Source: Batrachochytrium dendrobatidis JAM81
Lineage: Eukaryota > Chytridiomycota > Chytridiomycetes > Rhizophydiales
Direction: 5' to 3'
NCBI RefSeq assembly: GCF_000203795.2
Contig: NW_006281100.1
Span: 1,571,099 to 1,635,098, forward strand
Length of the DNA stretch: 64,000 nt
Position numbers and translations under genes: made by a program. Of this stretch, positions 24,269-34,800 are shown piece by piece. The notes under the pieces were generated by a model. It worked only from the letters and a program-made list of their open reading frames with translations, did not search any database and was not told where the DNA came from. The number at the start of each line of letters is the position of its first letter. Position 1 is the first letter of the stretch.

Positions 24269-25993
24269 ATGTCGTCCCGCTTTTCACAGGCGATGTTGGA
24301 CCAGATCAAGGCCTTCTCGGTGCTTCCTCAGACCTCAGTCTCGCTAAAACAAATGGTTCTTTTTGGTAATATCAAGTCTTACTTTTGGTGGCTTTTTACT
24401 GCTTTTCAAATAGACTTCCCATAGGATCATATCGGCTTCTTGGGCTCTCCTCTGCCTATCTTGACAAACACATGTGGTATCCTTGTGTAAAATGATTCGC
24501 AATCTAACTAGTTTAATTTTAGGTCGGCAACCATCCCAAATCACTCTTTTGCACGGCACTCAGTTTGTTCACCATGAGCTGCCTGTCCGTCTAGCACATC
24601 GGGTAGTTGAGCTCGAATCACTTCCATATGAACTGTCAAAAATGTCGAGTATAAGCACAGTCAAGGATTGGTACACACAAAGTTTTCAGGACTTGATCGA
24701 GTTTCCGACTCCGAAGCAGTTTGGCTTGTCTGATAAGCATTTCTTGCCAAGCCTTGATAATCGTGCCAATCCAGGCATGTCTAATACAATGTCAACTTTT
24801 TGGAACCTCGTTTAAATCATACGCTTTATTGGCATTGAAAAATGATGCTATAGATGTCCTATGTTTACTAATCAACCTATTCGATCTGACATGTATTTTG
24901 TAGAGTTTCGATATTTTACTCCAGATGGTGCTGATTCACCCCAGGAAGTCAAGGCATACAACTTGAAGTTTTCAGAGTGTATTGAAAAGATCAAACGGAG
25001 ACATGATCCTACTACAACTACTGTTGGTAATCATCTGATATATACTTTGACTCATTTCAAGATAACTGTATTAATCCAACATCAACTAAGATTTCTTTAC
25101 TGATGCTTCATTTGATGCACTTTTGCCAGCTCAAGGAATCATAGAACTCAAGGAACATTGGAAGCGTACAAACTCGCCATTGTTATATACGAACGCTACC
25201 AAAGAACCTGTTGGTATTACTCCTTGTCAGCTACCCCTTCCCACTGCCATCCAGTCTTTTCTCGATAATTTTTACATGTCTCGCATTGGTATACGCATGT
25301 TAATTGGCCAGCACACAAGCATGACCAAGGCAGTTTGTAATAACACCACACAAGAGGACTATGTAGGCATTATTTGTACAAAAACGAATGTAGGAGAAAT
25401 AGCTTCTGATGCCATTCGTGATGCCCGTACCATTTGCCAAGACTACTATGGTCTATACGATTGTCCACAGATCAAGCTCATGGGCTGTACAGATATTGAT
25501 TTCATGTATGTTCCTAGTCATCTCCACCACATGCTTTTTGAGCTTATTAAGAACTCGCTACGTGCCATTGTTGAGCGATATGGCGTGGATTGTGAAACTT
25601 ATCCCGAGATCCGGTTGGTTGTTGCGGAAGGCAAGGAGGACATTACCATCAAAATCAGTGATGAGGGAGGTGGTATTGCACGTAGTGGGATGCCCTTGAT
25701 ATGGACCTACCTGTATACTACTGCAGAAAAACCACTACTTGAAGAGGGATACAACCAGGGCGATTTTAGAGCACCTCTTGCAGGGTGAGATATGTTTGAT
25801 TCCGGTACTCATAATCAAGACTATATGTACTCATGCTTTTTAATTTTGTAGATTTGGATATGGACTTCCACTTAGTCGACTATATGCTCGGTATTTTGGT
25901 GGGGATTTGCGGTTAATATCAATGGAAGGATATGGCACAGATGCATATTTGCATCTATCTCGCCTATCTGACTCGTGTGAACCATTACCATGA
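24269..25993 (+). CDS. Mitochondrial pyruvate dehydrogenase kinase family (PDK/BCKDK)
   Basis: Exons 24269..24365, 24523..24762, 24904..25026, 25130..25784 and 25852..25993 give 418 aa. It is a GHKL-type kinase that phosphorylates the E1-alpha subunit of pyruvate (or branched-chain ketoacid) dehydrogenase and so turns it off. The N-terminal helical bundle is clear ([36 protein letters not shown]). The ATP site shows the N-box ELIKN (291-295), G1 DEGGGI (331-336) and G2 GFGYGLP across the last junction. The donor of intron 2 (GTGCCA at 24763) was chosen because it alone keeps phase; the residues around that junction are therefore less certain. Choice between PDK and BCKDK was not resolved. Confidence 0.88.
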
Positions 25994-26666
25994 CAGAAAC
26001 CAAGTGAAATAAAGTAATGTTTTAAATCTGCGCTCAACTGATTCTTGGAGAAATACAGAATATTTAAACAGTTTATTAGCAATCACGCAACAGTCTGATA
26101 CTCAGTCTAATACGCAGTCAGCTATAATCTCATGCGAGCATCCAATCGACTTGTGTGGATTTCATTGCCAGTTGGAAAAATCAAATGTCGCGGCTTTGTC
26201 CTTGTTGCCACAATCAGCAGCTTCAGCAAGAATCGCATTCTTTTACTAGTTTACAATTGTCATTCGGTCTTCTTATATGTCCAGGAGAAAGGTAATAATA
26301 ACGACTGTTTATTGACTTTGTACTCTTTGCAAAAGTGGATTCAATGGCAATCCACTTTTGCAAAAGAAGTTCATTGAATCGAAACCCCTTGTACATATGA
26401 TGCGATTGTAGCCATGCAATCCTTGCGATGGCCATCACTGACTGTTAGTGTTGACTAAACGACTGGCTTGCTGAAATTAAAGTATTGGATCATGTGTCCA
26501 TATGTTTGCAACACATGCCATCCAGCAATCCACCCTTTCATCACATTCACAACCCAATCTCTGTCAGTATACGACTTGTCAAAAAACATGAAAGCTGGAA
26601 CCATTGCAAAACTAAAAATTATGGATTGACTATTTACATTGCTTTTTGGTATCCATTCCATCATCC
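25994..26666. other. Intergenic region with a perfect inverted repeat
   Basis: Lies between PDK and the protein kinase gene. It contains the stem-loop at 26326-26364. A minus-strand 69-aa frame at 26455-26664 is open but has no family features, so it is not called as a gene. The kinase gene's true 5' end may lie here. Confidence 0.4.
26326..26364. repeat. Perfect 16-bp inverted repeat with 7-nt loop
   Basis: TTTGCAAAAGTGGATT at 26326-26341 is followed by the 7-nt loop CAATGGC and then the exact reverse complement at 26349-26364. It lies about 330 bp after the PDK stop. Arm and loop lengths equal those of the stem-loop after the hydrolase gene at 11347. Confidence 0.85.
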
Positions 26667-29003
26667 AGCTCTCGGTCTCTCAGCAGAATGATCTCTTGAC
26701 GTTTCTTTCATCCCCTGCTGTCCCAAGTGTTGGAAACTACACTCTTTCTCAAACGATCGGTCAAGGTTGGTCAAGATCTTTAAACTGTTTTACTTGGACT
26801 ATTCTGTAGTGTAAACAATACCAACTCATCCGAATTTTAAACTCGGCATTGTTTTGAATAGGAAGTTTTGGTAAAGTCAAAATAGGATACCATAAACTCA
26901 CTGGTCAGCAGGTACATAGTATAGCGTTGATTTAATGAATCTGTTTTGATCCTTCATTTAATGTATTGATGCTGTTGGGTTGCACTATAATCAAGTATGA
27001 TTTAAACCATAGCATCGTTGGTTGACTCACATTTTGACTGATACCAGGTGGCAGTAAAGATTGTGGACAAAATACATGCTCCAGCACTCGTTCGTGAGGT
27101 AGATTTTGCTTCAAAGTGTACATGGTTTGGATGCATAACGCTGCTCATATAGTTTTATCTATTCGTTGTATTATAATCCACAGATTGAGACATGGAGACA
27201 AATGCGACATCCAAATATCACACAGTTATACGAGGTTTTATGTACAGAAAGCAAAATATACATGGTGATGGAATATTGCAAAGGAGGAGAAATGTTTGAC
27301 TACATAGTCAAACATGGCCGTTTAGACGATACAAAGCTGGAATGTCGACGCATATTTCGGCAAATTGTAGATGCCGTTGCCAAATGTCACGAAAAAAACT
27401 TTGTTCATCGGTAAGTGCATATCCATGTATTCAGAAAAGAATATGTGATTGTGTATTAGCTGACTGATGTAGTTTTGTTTAAAATAGGGACTTGAAGCTT
27501 GAAAATGTATTAATGACTGATGATTTGAATATCAAACTGATTGATTTTGGATTCACGCGTGACTATGAAGGATCGACATTACTTGATACGTACTGTGGCT
27601 CCTCGGCATATGCTGCACCTGGTATATACTTTTTTCAGTTGTGGTGAATCTATATTTGGATAGTCTACAATGGCTGACGTTTATCACTATTTGGTGCATT
27701 TTGATGCCTATTAGAAATTGTATCTGGGAAAAAGTATTTAGGACCCGAGGCAGATATTTGGTCATTAGGCATGTTCAAACAGTTTGAAATTGTAATGAGC
27801 TGATATAGTGGATTATTTTATAATTTTAACAAGATGTACCATTGAAAACAGGTGTGATTTTATTTACAATACTTTGTGGATATCTCCCATTTGATGAAGA
27901 AAACGATGCCATTATTCATAAAAAGATCAAAGAGCTTGACTATGAGTTTCCAGACTTTCTATCCAATGGTAAGGGTATTGCTATAAAGTGAAATGATTCA
28001 TCAAATATGTTGACCATGTTGCACCTATACCGCCTCGATTGACTAGTATTTCAAATGTGTTTATTTTTTAGAAAGCAAGGATTTGATATCCAAATTTTTA
28101 ATCATTGACCCTAGCAATCGCATTACACTATCCGACGCACTTTTGCATCCTTGGTTTAGCGCGGTAGATCAGACTACTCAACTCATGCCGCTTGCTGATG
28201 AGCCTTACCTCAGCGGATCAAAGGAAGAAATGATGCTTGCTGCACAACTCGAGGCTTTAGGGTTTGACGTTCGATCTATTTTGGAGTCTGTGCATACTAA
28301 CATGTGTGATCAGGCATCAGCACTATGGTACCTGCTTCTTGCTCGAAATAAATCTGAATCGCAGGCCTACAATGCTGCTCTATCCTCATCATCCTACGCT
28401 AATCCGACTTCAGATTCACGCAACACTACGACAGCACCTACTGCCACATCTATTGGGTGTGCAGCACTCCCATCAAGTGATTCTGAGCTTCCTCGGGAAG
28501 ATATTGTTCAGCCCATGCTGCTTCCACTAAGCATGGACGTTGAGAAATACTTTACACATGCTAAACAAATTTCATCACAGTCCGAGAATCCATTGCTTAA
28601 TTTTGCCAACACGTTTTGTTCATCGATATCACCCGTTCCATTTCCTGTGAGTTTTCCGCATCTCGGAAACCCGACAAGTGCTGCGCGTGGTAGACGCAAC
28701 GTCATGATGGATACCATGCGATCAACGACCCAACCCATTAATTCCACATCTTCAACCATTGCACAACCCAATGGTGTGATGACTTCAGGATCGAGCCTGC
28801 TTGGAGATACATCTACAAGAGTGAAACCCGGATCGGTACGCTATAGCGGAGCAGTTGTGCATTCGGGGAGTGTACGACGTCATCCGCATATCAGCACACC
28901 CACTTCAGGTCCACCATCTGCCCGTATGGTAGGGTTTCCATCTGGACATGGTGCAGCAGATATTGCAGAGGAATCTGAACCAGATGATCCATTCGACACA
29001 TAG
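26667..29003 (+). CDS. AMPK/MARK-related Ser/Thr protein kinase, 5' end unresolved
   Basis: Exons about 26667..26765, 26862..26911, 27048..27098, 27184..27410, 27488..27621, 27715..27768, 27852..27968 and 28072..29003. The kinase domain has the glycine loop GQGSFGKV, the VAVKI lysine, catalytic [20 protein letters not shown] and the IWSLGVILF helix. A UBA-like segment after it ([15 protein letters not shown]) marks the AMPK-related branch. The C-terminal 200 residues are Ser/Thr-rich and end acidic. The exon 6 to 7 join needs a GC donor (AG|GCATGT at 27769). No ATG precedes the first exon in frame after the stop at 26627, so a further upstream exon must exist or the sequence has an error there. 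Substrates unknown. Confidence 0.85.
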
Positions 29004-29224
29004 TGTATACTAGTGATTGTTGAAATATCTGTTTATTGTTCTCCTTGACTTTGATCCATCAAGAAATATCTGAATCTAACTACTCGACATTCAAACAACG
29101 AGCATAGTATGAATCTGCAGCACCTAATTCGAAGCTTGCATTTTTGGCATATCCACCCTTAATCTTGTGACAACGTAATAAAGATTTATAGTTTTTGAAT
29201 ACGACAGTATACATCGATAACTGA

Positions 29225-30226
29225 ATGCAACGCACTGTTTTAGATTTGACATTTGAAGCAGTGTATAACTGGTACAAACAGCATCACTCGCGCAGTATCT
29301 CGACATCAGACATTAAACCAACACATCAGACCACAAGTGAGCAGCGACCTTGTCCGCTTTTTGTCGCACTCAGTGGACCACAAGGATCAGGCAAAACCAC
29401 ACTTGTAAAAGAACTGGTAAAAGAGTTGGACCAGCGAGTGGGATTAAAAGCAGTTGCCTTGAGTGCAGACGATCTATACCTGACACATGCAGAGCAAGTC
29501 ATACTAGCCAACACACACAAAAGCAATACATTATTACAATACCGAGGATTACCAGGAACACATGGCATCTCATTAGGAGTTCAAGTTCTTTCTCATCTTG
29601 CAAGACAAAACGAACACATCAACAATAGTGTCAGTATCCCATGTTATGACAAATCTCTATACCAAGGCAGAGGAGATCGAATGGATGAATTGCACTGGAA
29701 AACAGTGACAGGACCGGTAGATATAGTCTTGTTTGAAGGTTGGTTCTTGGGATTTCGATTCAATTGGAATGCATCAACTCAACCCAACTGGAATGACATT
29801 CTCTCATCTCGATCCGAGTCTCAATCTGGATCTCAACCTGGATTCACTTCAATCTGCACTCAAGACAATCTTATTCAAGTCCTCAACTCGCTTGTGGAAT
29901 ACAATCAACAATGGTATCCATTCATCCATGCTTTTATCCATATAATTACCCCACAACTTGATTGGATTTACGATTGGCGATGGGAACAGGAACAGACCAT
30001 GAAACACACTGCAAATACTTGCAACCTCAATACTATGGACACTGTTGGATTAAGTCGAGTTCAAATCAATGACTTTGTAGATCGGTTTATTCCCGTGTAT
30101 CGAATGTGTTTGCCTCGACTAATCTCAAATGGGTTTTTTGAAGAGACTGAAAGGCAAAATTCAAATCAGCATTTACAGATCTGGATTGACTATTCCAGAA
30201 AACTGGTTTCTTATAAATATATTTGA
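29225..30226 (+). CDS. TDA10: P-loop kinase of the D-glycerate 3-kinase / TDA10 family
   Basis: Single exon, 333 aa. Walker A is GPQGSGKTT (51-59), then LSADDLYLTH, the family stretch IPCYDKSLYQGRGDR and LFEGWFLGF, and a C-terminal helix with VDRFIPVYRMCLP. Plant glycerate kinase phosphorylates D-glycerate in photorespiration; the fungal member (yeast YGR205W/TDA10) is an ATP-binding protein whose substrate is less clear. A Ser/Gln-rich insertion of about 25 residues sits after the FRFNWN segment. RAD51 starts 138 bp downstream on the same strand. Confidence 0.85.
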   Translation: MQRTVLDLTFEAVYNWYKQHHSRSISTSDIKPTHQTTSEQRPCPLFVALSGPQGSGKTTLVKELVKELDQRVGLKAVALSADDLYLTHAEQVILANTHKSNTLLQYRGLPGTHGISLGVQVLSHLARQNEHINNSVSIPCYDKSLYQGRGDRMDELHWKTVTGPVDIVLFEGWFLGFRFNWNASTQPNWNDILSSRSESQSGSQPGFTSICTQDNLIQVLNSLVEYNQQWYPFIHAFIHIITPQLDWIYDWRWEQEQTMKHTANTCNLNTMDTVGLSRVQINDFVDRFIPVYRMCLPRLISNGFFEETERQNSNQHLQIWIDYSRKLVSYKYI

Positions 30227-30364
30227 CTATTGAATCATATTTGTGAGTGTTTTTGACTTGTGTTGTGTCCGGACACTTTATGCAAGACACGTGTTGAGGC
30301 TGCTTTTCTTTCGGACAAAAATCTGGTTTTAGTCTTGGTTTTCAACTTTAAATCAAATATTGAA

Positions 30365-32237
30365 ATGGCTCGTCAGCGTCAAGAACCTCAACAGCAGCTG
30401 CAGCATGAGGAGGTGGTAGTTGATGCTGCATTACAGCAATCTCAGCAGATGACTCAGATGGAAGAGGATGAAGCATCTGGTCCCTTGCGTGTTGAAAAAT
30501 TAGAGGTAATCCTTTCATGCATATCATTGAGTATGTCCGGACTGTTGTATTCTCTAAACACTGGACAGTTGTAGTAGTTTCTATCGTCTTGGTTGTGTAC
30601 AACATTCTTGTTTTGTCTGCATTCATGTTGGTGATTCGATCTTATCTTCAACTAACTTGTGCTCTGTTGTATCATGAATATCTCATTAAAAAGGATTTTG
30701 GAATCTCCAAGGGTGAAGTTGAGAAGCTGAAGGAGGCTGGATTTCATACTGTCGAATCTATTGCATTCACTCCAAAAAAATCATTGCTTGGCATCAAAGG
30801 CATCTCAGATGCCAAAGCTGACAAAATTCTTATGGAAGGTACATTTAACTCGCAACCTTTAGTAAAATAGATTTATTCTGTACTAGTCTGCTGTTTAAAT
30901 ATCCCGTTGCAATTTTAACGCCAACTACAATATTCATCACTGATCGGCAATCGGTGTGTTCTGATTCAACTTGTCTAACCCTATACTATGTCTACATTCT
31001 CCTCCAGCTTCAAAACTAGTGCCCATGGGCTTTACTACTGCTACAGAGTTTCATCAACGTCGTAGTGAAATCATTACTGTTTCTACTGGTTCAAAGGCTT
31101 TGGATGCTCTTCTTGGAGGTACGCATGCTGTGCTACTGATTTGATTTCAACTCTAGTCGAGTTTAAACCCGTTCAAAAATCATGATTGGTTTTGGCTAAT
31201 TAAACTTGCACGCTTGGCACTCTTGTATATCCTTTACAACTATGCATGATTTATCTATTTGGTTTGTAAACCAGGTGGAATTGAAACGGGTGCTATTACC
31301 GAGATTTTTGGAGAGTTTCGTACTGGAAAAACTCAACTATGCCATACTCTTGCTGTGATTTGCCAGGTACTTTTATCGCTCTGCATTGTATTAACTCGAG
31401 TTTCTAATCTACTTTGGTTTACTGTATAATTGAAAGCTGCCTACTGATATGGGTGGTGCGGAAGGGAAATGCTTATATATTGATACAGAAGGGACATTTC
31501 GTCCTGAACGTCTTCTCGCTACTGCCGAAAGGTAATAGACTTGCAACACGGTTTGATTCTGCCGTTTTTAGGCTGGATCTAATTGCTTTTTTGTATTGCG
31601 CTACACGACAACCAAAATACAATATGTTTTGAATGTTCAGATTTGGCATGAATGGTGACGAGGTGCTTGATAATGTTGCATGTGCTCGTGCGTACAACTC
31701 TGATCATCAGCTTAAGCTACTAGGCACTGCTGCTGCTATGATGGCTGAGCAACGATTTGCTTTGCTGATTGTAGATAGTGCTACGGCGCTTTATCGTACC
31801 GACTATGCCGGTCGTGGCGAGCTTTCTGCTCGTCAGGTTCATTTGGCTCAATTTTTGCGTACACTGATGCGTCTCGCTGACGAAGTATGTACTGGTTGTT
31901 TTGTGCATTCATTTTCTAATCTTGAAAACAAAGTATTCGTTGTTGATAAATTTACTTGATTCCCTTCACTTGATGTGACCATGGCCAGTTTGGTGTTGCT
32001 GTGGTCATTACCAATCAAGTTGTGGCTCAGGTTGATGGCGCAGCAGGAATGTTCAATCCAGATCCCAAGAAACCCATTGGTGGCAATATCATGGCACATG
32101 CATCCACCACTCGGCTCTACTTACGCAAGGGCCGTGCTGAAACTCGTATCTGCAAAATCTATGATTCGCCCTGTCTTCCAGAAGCAGAAGCTGTGTTTGC
32201 CATTAATGCTGACGGTATTGGAGATGCCAAGGAATAA
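30365..32237 (+). CDS. RAD51: RAD51 recombinase
   Basis: Exons 30365..30505, 30694..30838, 31008..31118, 31275..31366, 31437..31531, 31641..31884 and 31989..32237 give 358 aa, close to the family's 340-400. It forms ATP-dependent filaments on single-stranded DNA and pairs homologous strands in recombination repair. After a Gln-rich N-terminus come the helix-hairpin-helix ([27 protein letters not shown]), the linker [12 protein letters not shown], Walker A GEFRTGKT (145-152), Walker B LLIVD (236-240), the L1/L2 region and the conserved end [12 protein letters not shown]. The sequence resembles RAD51 more than DMC1. Its stop is 18 bp from the stop of the convergent acidic-protein gene, so the transcripts probably overlap. 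Confidence 0.96.
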
Positions 32238-32255
32238 ACTTTATTTTATACTGTT

Positions 32256-33040
32256 TTAATTTTTATTTTCAATCTCATTTTCCGAATCACTTGAATCTGA
32301 TTGTGCTTCAGAATCCTCACTGCTGCTATCCTCTGATTCTTCGTCGCTGTCGTCATCACTTGACTCAGTATCTGTTTTGTGATCTACCACTTGGCTTTTT
32401 GAATCTTGAGATGTCTGTTTCAATTGCTCGATTCTTTCTTCAAGTACGGGCACGTAGTTTGCAATGAGAGTATTTTGCGGATATAGTTTTAAAACTTTGG
32501 AAATTCAAAATCAGTTGTTTTGTTGGTACCATTATTAAACCAACCTTGGTATTGCATAAAAACCTAATGTAAAACTACACCTACTTTCTTTTGCAAGCAC
32601 CAATGCCTCCTGGTATGTTTTTCTAGCTATATTTATCAAAAACTACAGGTACACCAAGTATGAATAACAGCATTAATGCATAAACCCTAAACTTTATGAT
32701 CGCATCCATTTGCTAGTCAGAAGTATACTCTGACGAATTTCAATACATCTCACCGTTTGCATTAAAGACAGTTCTATATCTTCACCATCGAGACTGCTGT
32801 CTTGGTCTAGTTTTTGGATATTCTACAACGATACAACACATGCACCTGTTAGTGTGTTTTTACTCTAGCTCACTTGGCAGCTGTTTTCCCACTGTTCCCA
32901 CTGTTTCAAGTTTATTAAAGTATTACTGTATTGTGTTTTATACTTACTACACAGTCCATGCTGCTGTTTCTTTCAGGATACGACACAGTATCCAACAGTA
33001 ATGACGTGGGTATTGACAGCTGCTCAATAGTAGCGTTCAT
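32256..33040 (-). CDS. Small acidic protein, ERICH2-like
   Basis: Minus-strand exons 33040..32948, 32822..32754, 32609..32585 and 32494..32256 give 141 aa. A short helical repeat-like core (ALVLAKEILKLYPQN, then YVPVLEERIEQ) is followed by a long Ser/Asp/Glu tail. This order, a TPR-like helix pair then an acidic tail, resembles the C-terminus of animal ERICH2, found in ciliated cells. The match is from memory of the pattern and is weak. Exon 3 is only 25 nt; it was placed because it restores phase and completes the helix. Convergent with RAD51. Confidence 0.55.
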
Positions 33041-33307
33041 GCGTGTAATTCTTTGGTTTATGTCAATACTTTAGTAGTGCAATACCAACTGAATAGTTGA
33101 TAATCGACTGCTTATCACAAGAGATTTGAAATAGTTTTGAATAAGAAACACCTGAAATGGCTGAGCGCGACTGGCTTGAATTCATTCGCCAAACCCATTT
33201 TTGGTTTCCATAATTTTCTTTTTTTTAAAAACTTGAACATCGAGTTGTACTCAGTTCTCAACAGTACTATACCGATTCAGTTGCCAAGCAAGTCGATCCA
33301 GATTAAA

Positions 33308-34668
33308 ATGGGCAAGAAAAGGGGAATTGATTCTAAAAAGGAATTGGGTTTAGCACCAGCAGCAACTACCATTTCAGCTGTTGAGCCAAAGAAATCCGAA
33401 TCTAAACTACATACATTTTCTGGATTCACAGTGCTGCCTATTACTGTTGCACCACCTACTGTACTGTCTGAACTTGATACGCAATCACTTAGGTTGCATT
33501 TCAGTCCAGAGATTGTTAAATCTCTTCAGCCTGAACGTCCCGATGTAAACCATTATTTGTTTATGCGTCCACACTCGTCTCGCAGCACGCTTGAATCACT
33601 ACCAGCACATCGGACCTTGTTTATTGTTAATCTACCAGTAGACACCAACATAATGCATCTTCGTCGACTGTTTCGAAGATGTGGTGTAATCGAGAGAGTT
33701 GTGTGGAAAGGATTACTCGGTTTGGAAGGCGAGAATGATGATGTTGATAGCATTGTGGTAAATGAAACTCTAGTGCGTCGTGTTCATGGTTGGATTCATC
33801 CTACTGGATCTCATGCACATGTTGTATTCAAAGATGATGAGTCGATCGAGCATGTGCTTGCAATGAAACCTCGCAAAAGGATGTGGTCCGACGTGATAGA
33901 CGAAGATGATCAGCAAACCGATGACATCGATCCCGAAGAAACACAGGCTGCAAATCAGATGGGTATCAACAGTAAGTAACATTCTATTTTTGTATTGTTC
34001 AATTCCAAACCAAACTATCAGACAATCGTGTTTTTAAATCGCTGTTTAGATGAGCATGTTAAATTATGTCCCATTGCTCATTTTTTTTATTTTAAACGAC
34101 CTGATTTGTCATGTCTAGAATGGATATTACAGCATATTGCCATGTTTCCCAAAACTGATCATTTGCAATCCCAAGTGGATCAAGCCATGTCCTTGTTTGA
34201 CGACTCGGAGGAGCGAGCTAAACAGGAATTGGAGAAAAAGCACAATGCGCCTGACGATGATGGGTTTGTTCTCGTCACTCGAGGTCGTGGAAAATACAAT
34301 ACGAGCTCTGATGGAAAAGGCGCCGTTGTAACGGTTGCTCAAGAATCAGCAAAAACCCTCAAACCAAAAAATCTTGGCCTAGTCGACTTTTACAGATTCC
34401 AGAAACGAGAAGCAAAACGAAACGGTAGGCTTTATGATTTGTATTGAATGTATACTATTTTGTTGAGCTGGATCCGATGAAATGGGTCTGGAGTTTGATA
34501 TCAAGCGCATTTTATTGCTCGTGATTGACTGCATGTACTAACTTGACATTTACATCTCGGTGTATCATCTTTTTCTTGACAGAACTTGCTGAATTACGCC
34601 GTAAATTTGAGGAAGACAAGTCCAAAATCGAAGTCCTTAAAACTAAACGGCGTTTCAAGCCCTATTAA
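33308..34668 (+). CDS. RRP7: Ribosomal RNA processing protein 7
   Basis: Exons 33308..33971, 34119..34424 and 34583..34668 give 351 aa. Rrp7 works in small-subunit (18S) ribosome assembly within the UTP-C/CURI complexes in the nucleolus. Seen: a basic N-terminus (MGKKRG), an RRM-like domain with HRTLFIVNLPVDT and HAHVVFKDDESI, then the hallmark C-terminal RRP7 region: DDDGFVLV, LVDFYRFQKRE, LRRKFEEDKSKIE and the terminal RRFKPY. An in-frame upstream ATG at 33137 would add a hydrophobic, Asn/Phe-rich leader unlike the family, so the ATG at 33308 was chosen. Confidence 0.92.
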
Positions 34669-34800
34669 CTGTAATAAATTTTGGGTTTGATGTTTCTACT
34701 TATGCTTTGTCTGCTCATCCCAAAGTAAACCCAATTCCAACATCATTATTTCAAAGTCCAGCTAAAAATATTGTTTAAAAATAGTAATGTTTGAGGTTTA

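Noticed and set aside
26455..26664. Minus-strand 69-aa frame next to the kinase gene
   Set aside because: It overlaps the likely 5' part of the kinase gene on the opposite strand and shows no signal peptide, clear TM topology or family motif.
33137..33307. N-terminal extension of RRP7 from an upstream in-frame ATG
   Set aside because: The added 57 residues are hydrophobic and Asn/Phe-rich, unlike RRP7. The ATG at 33308 gives the basic N-terminus expected.
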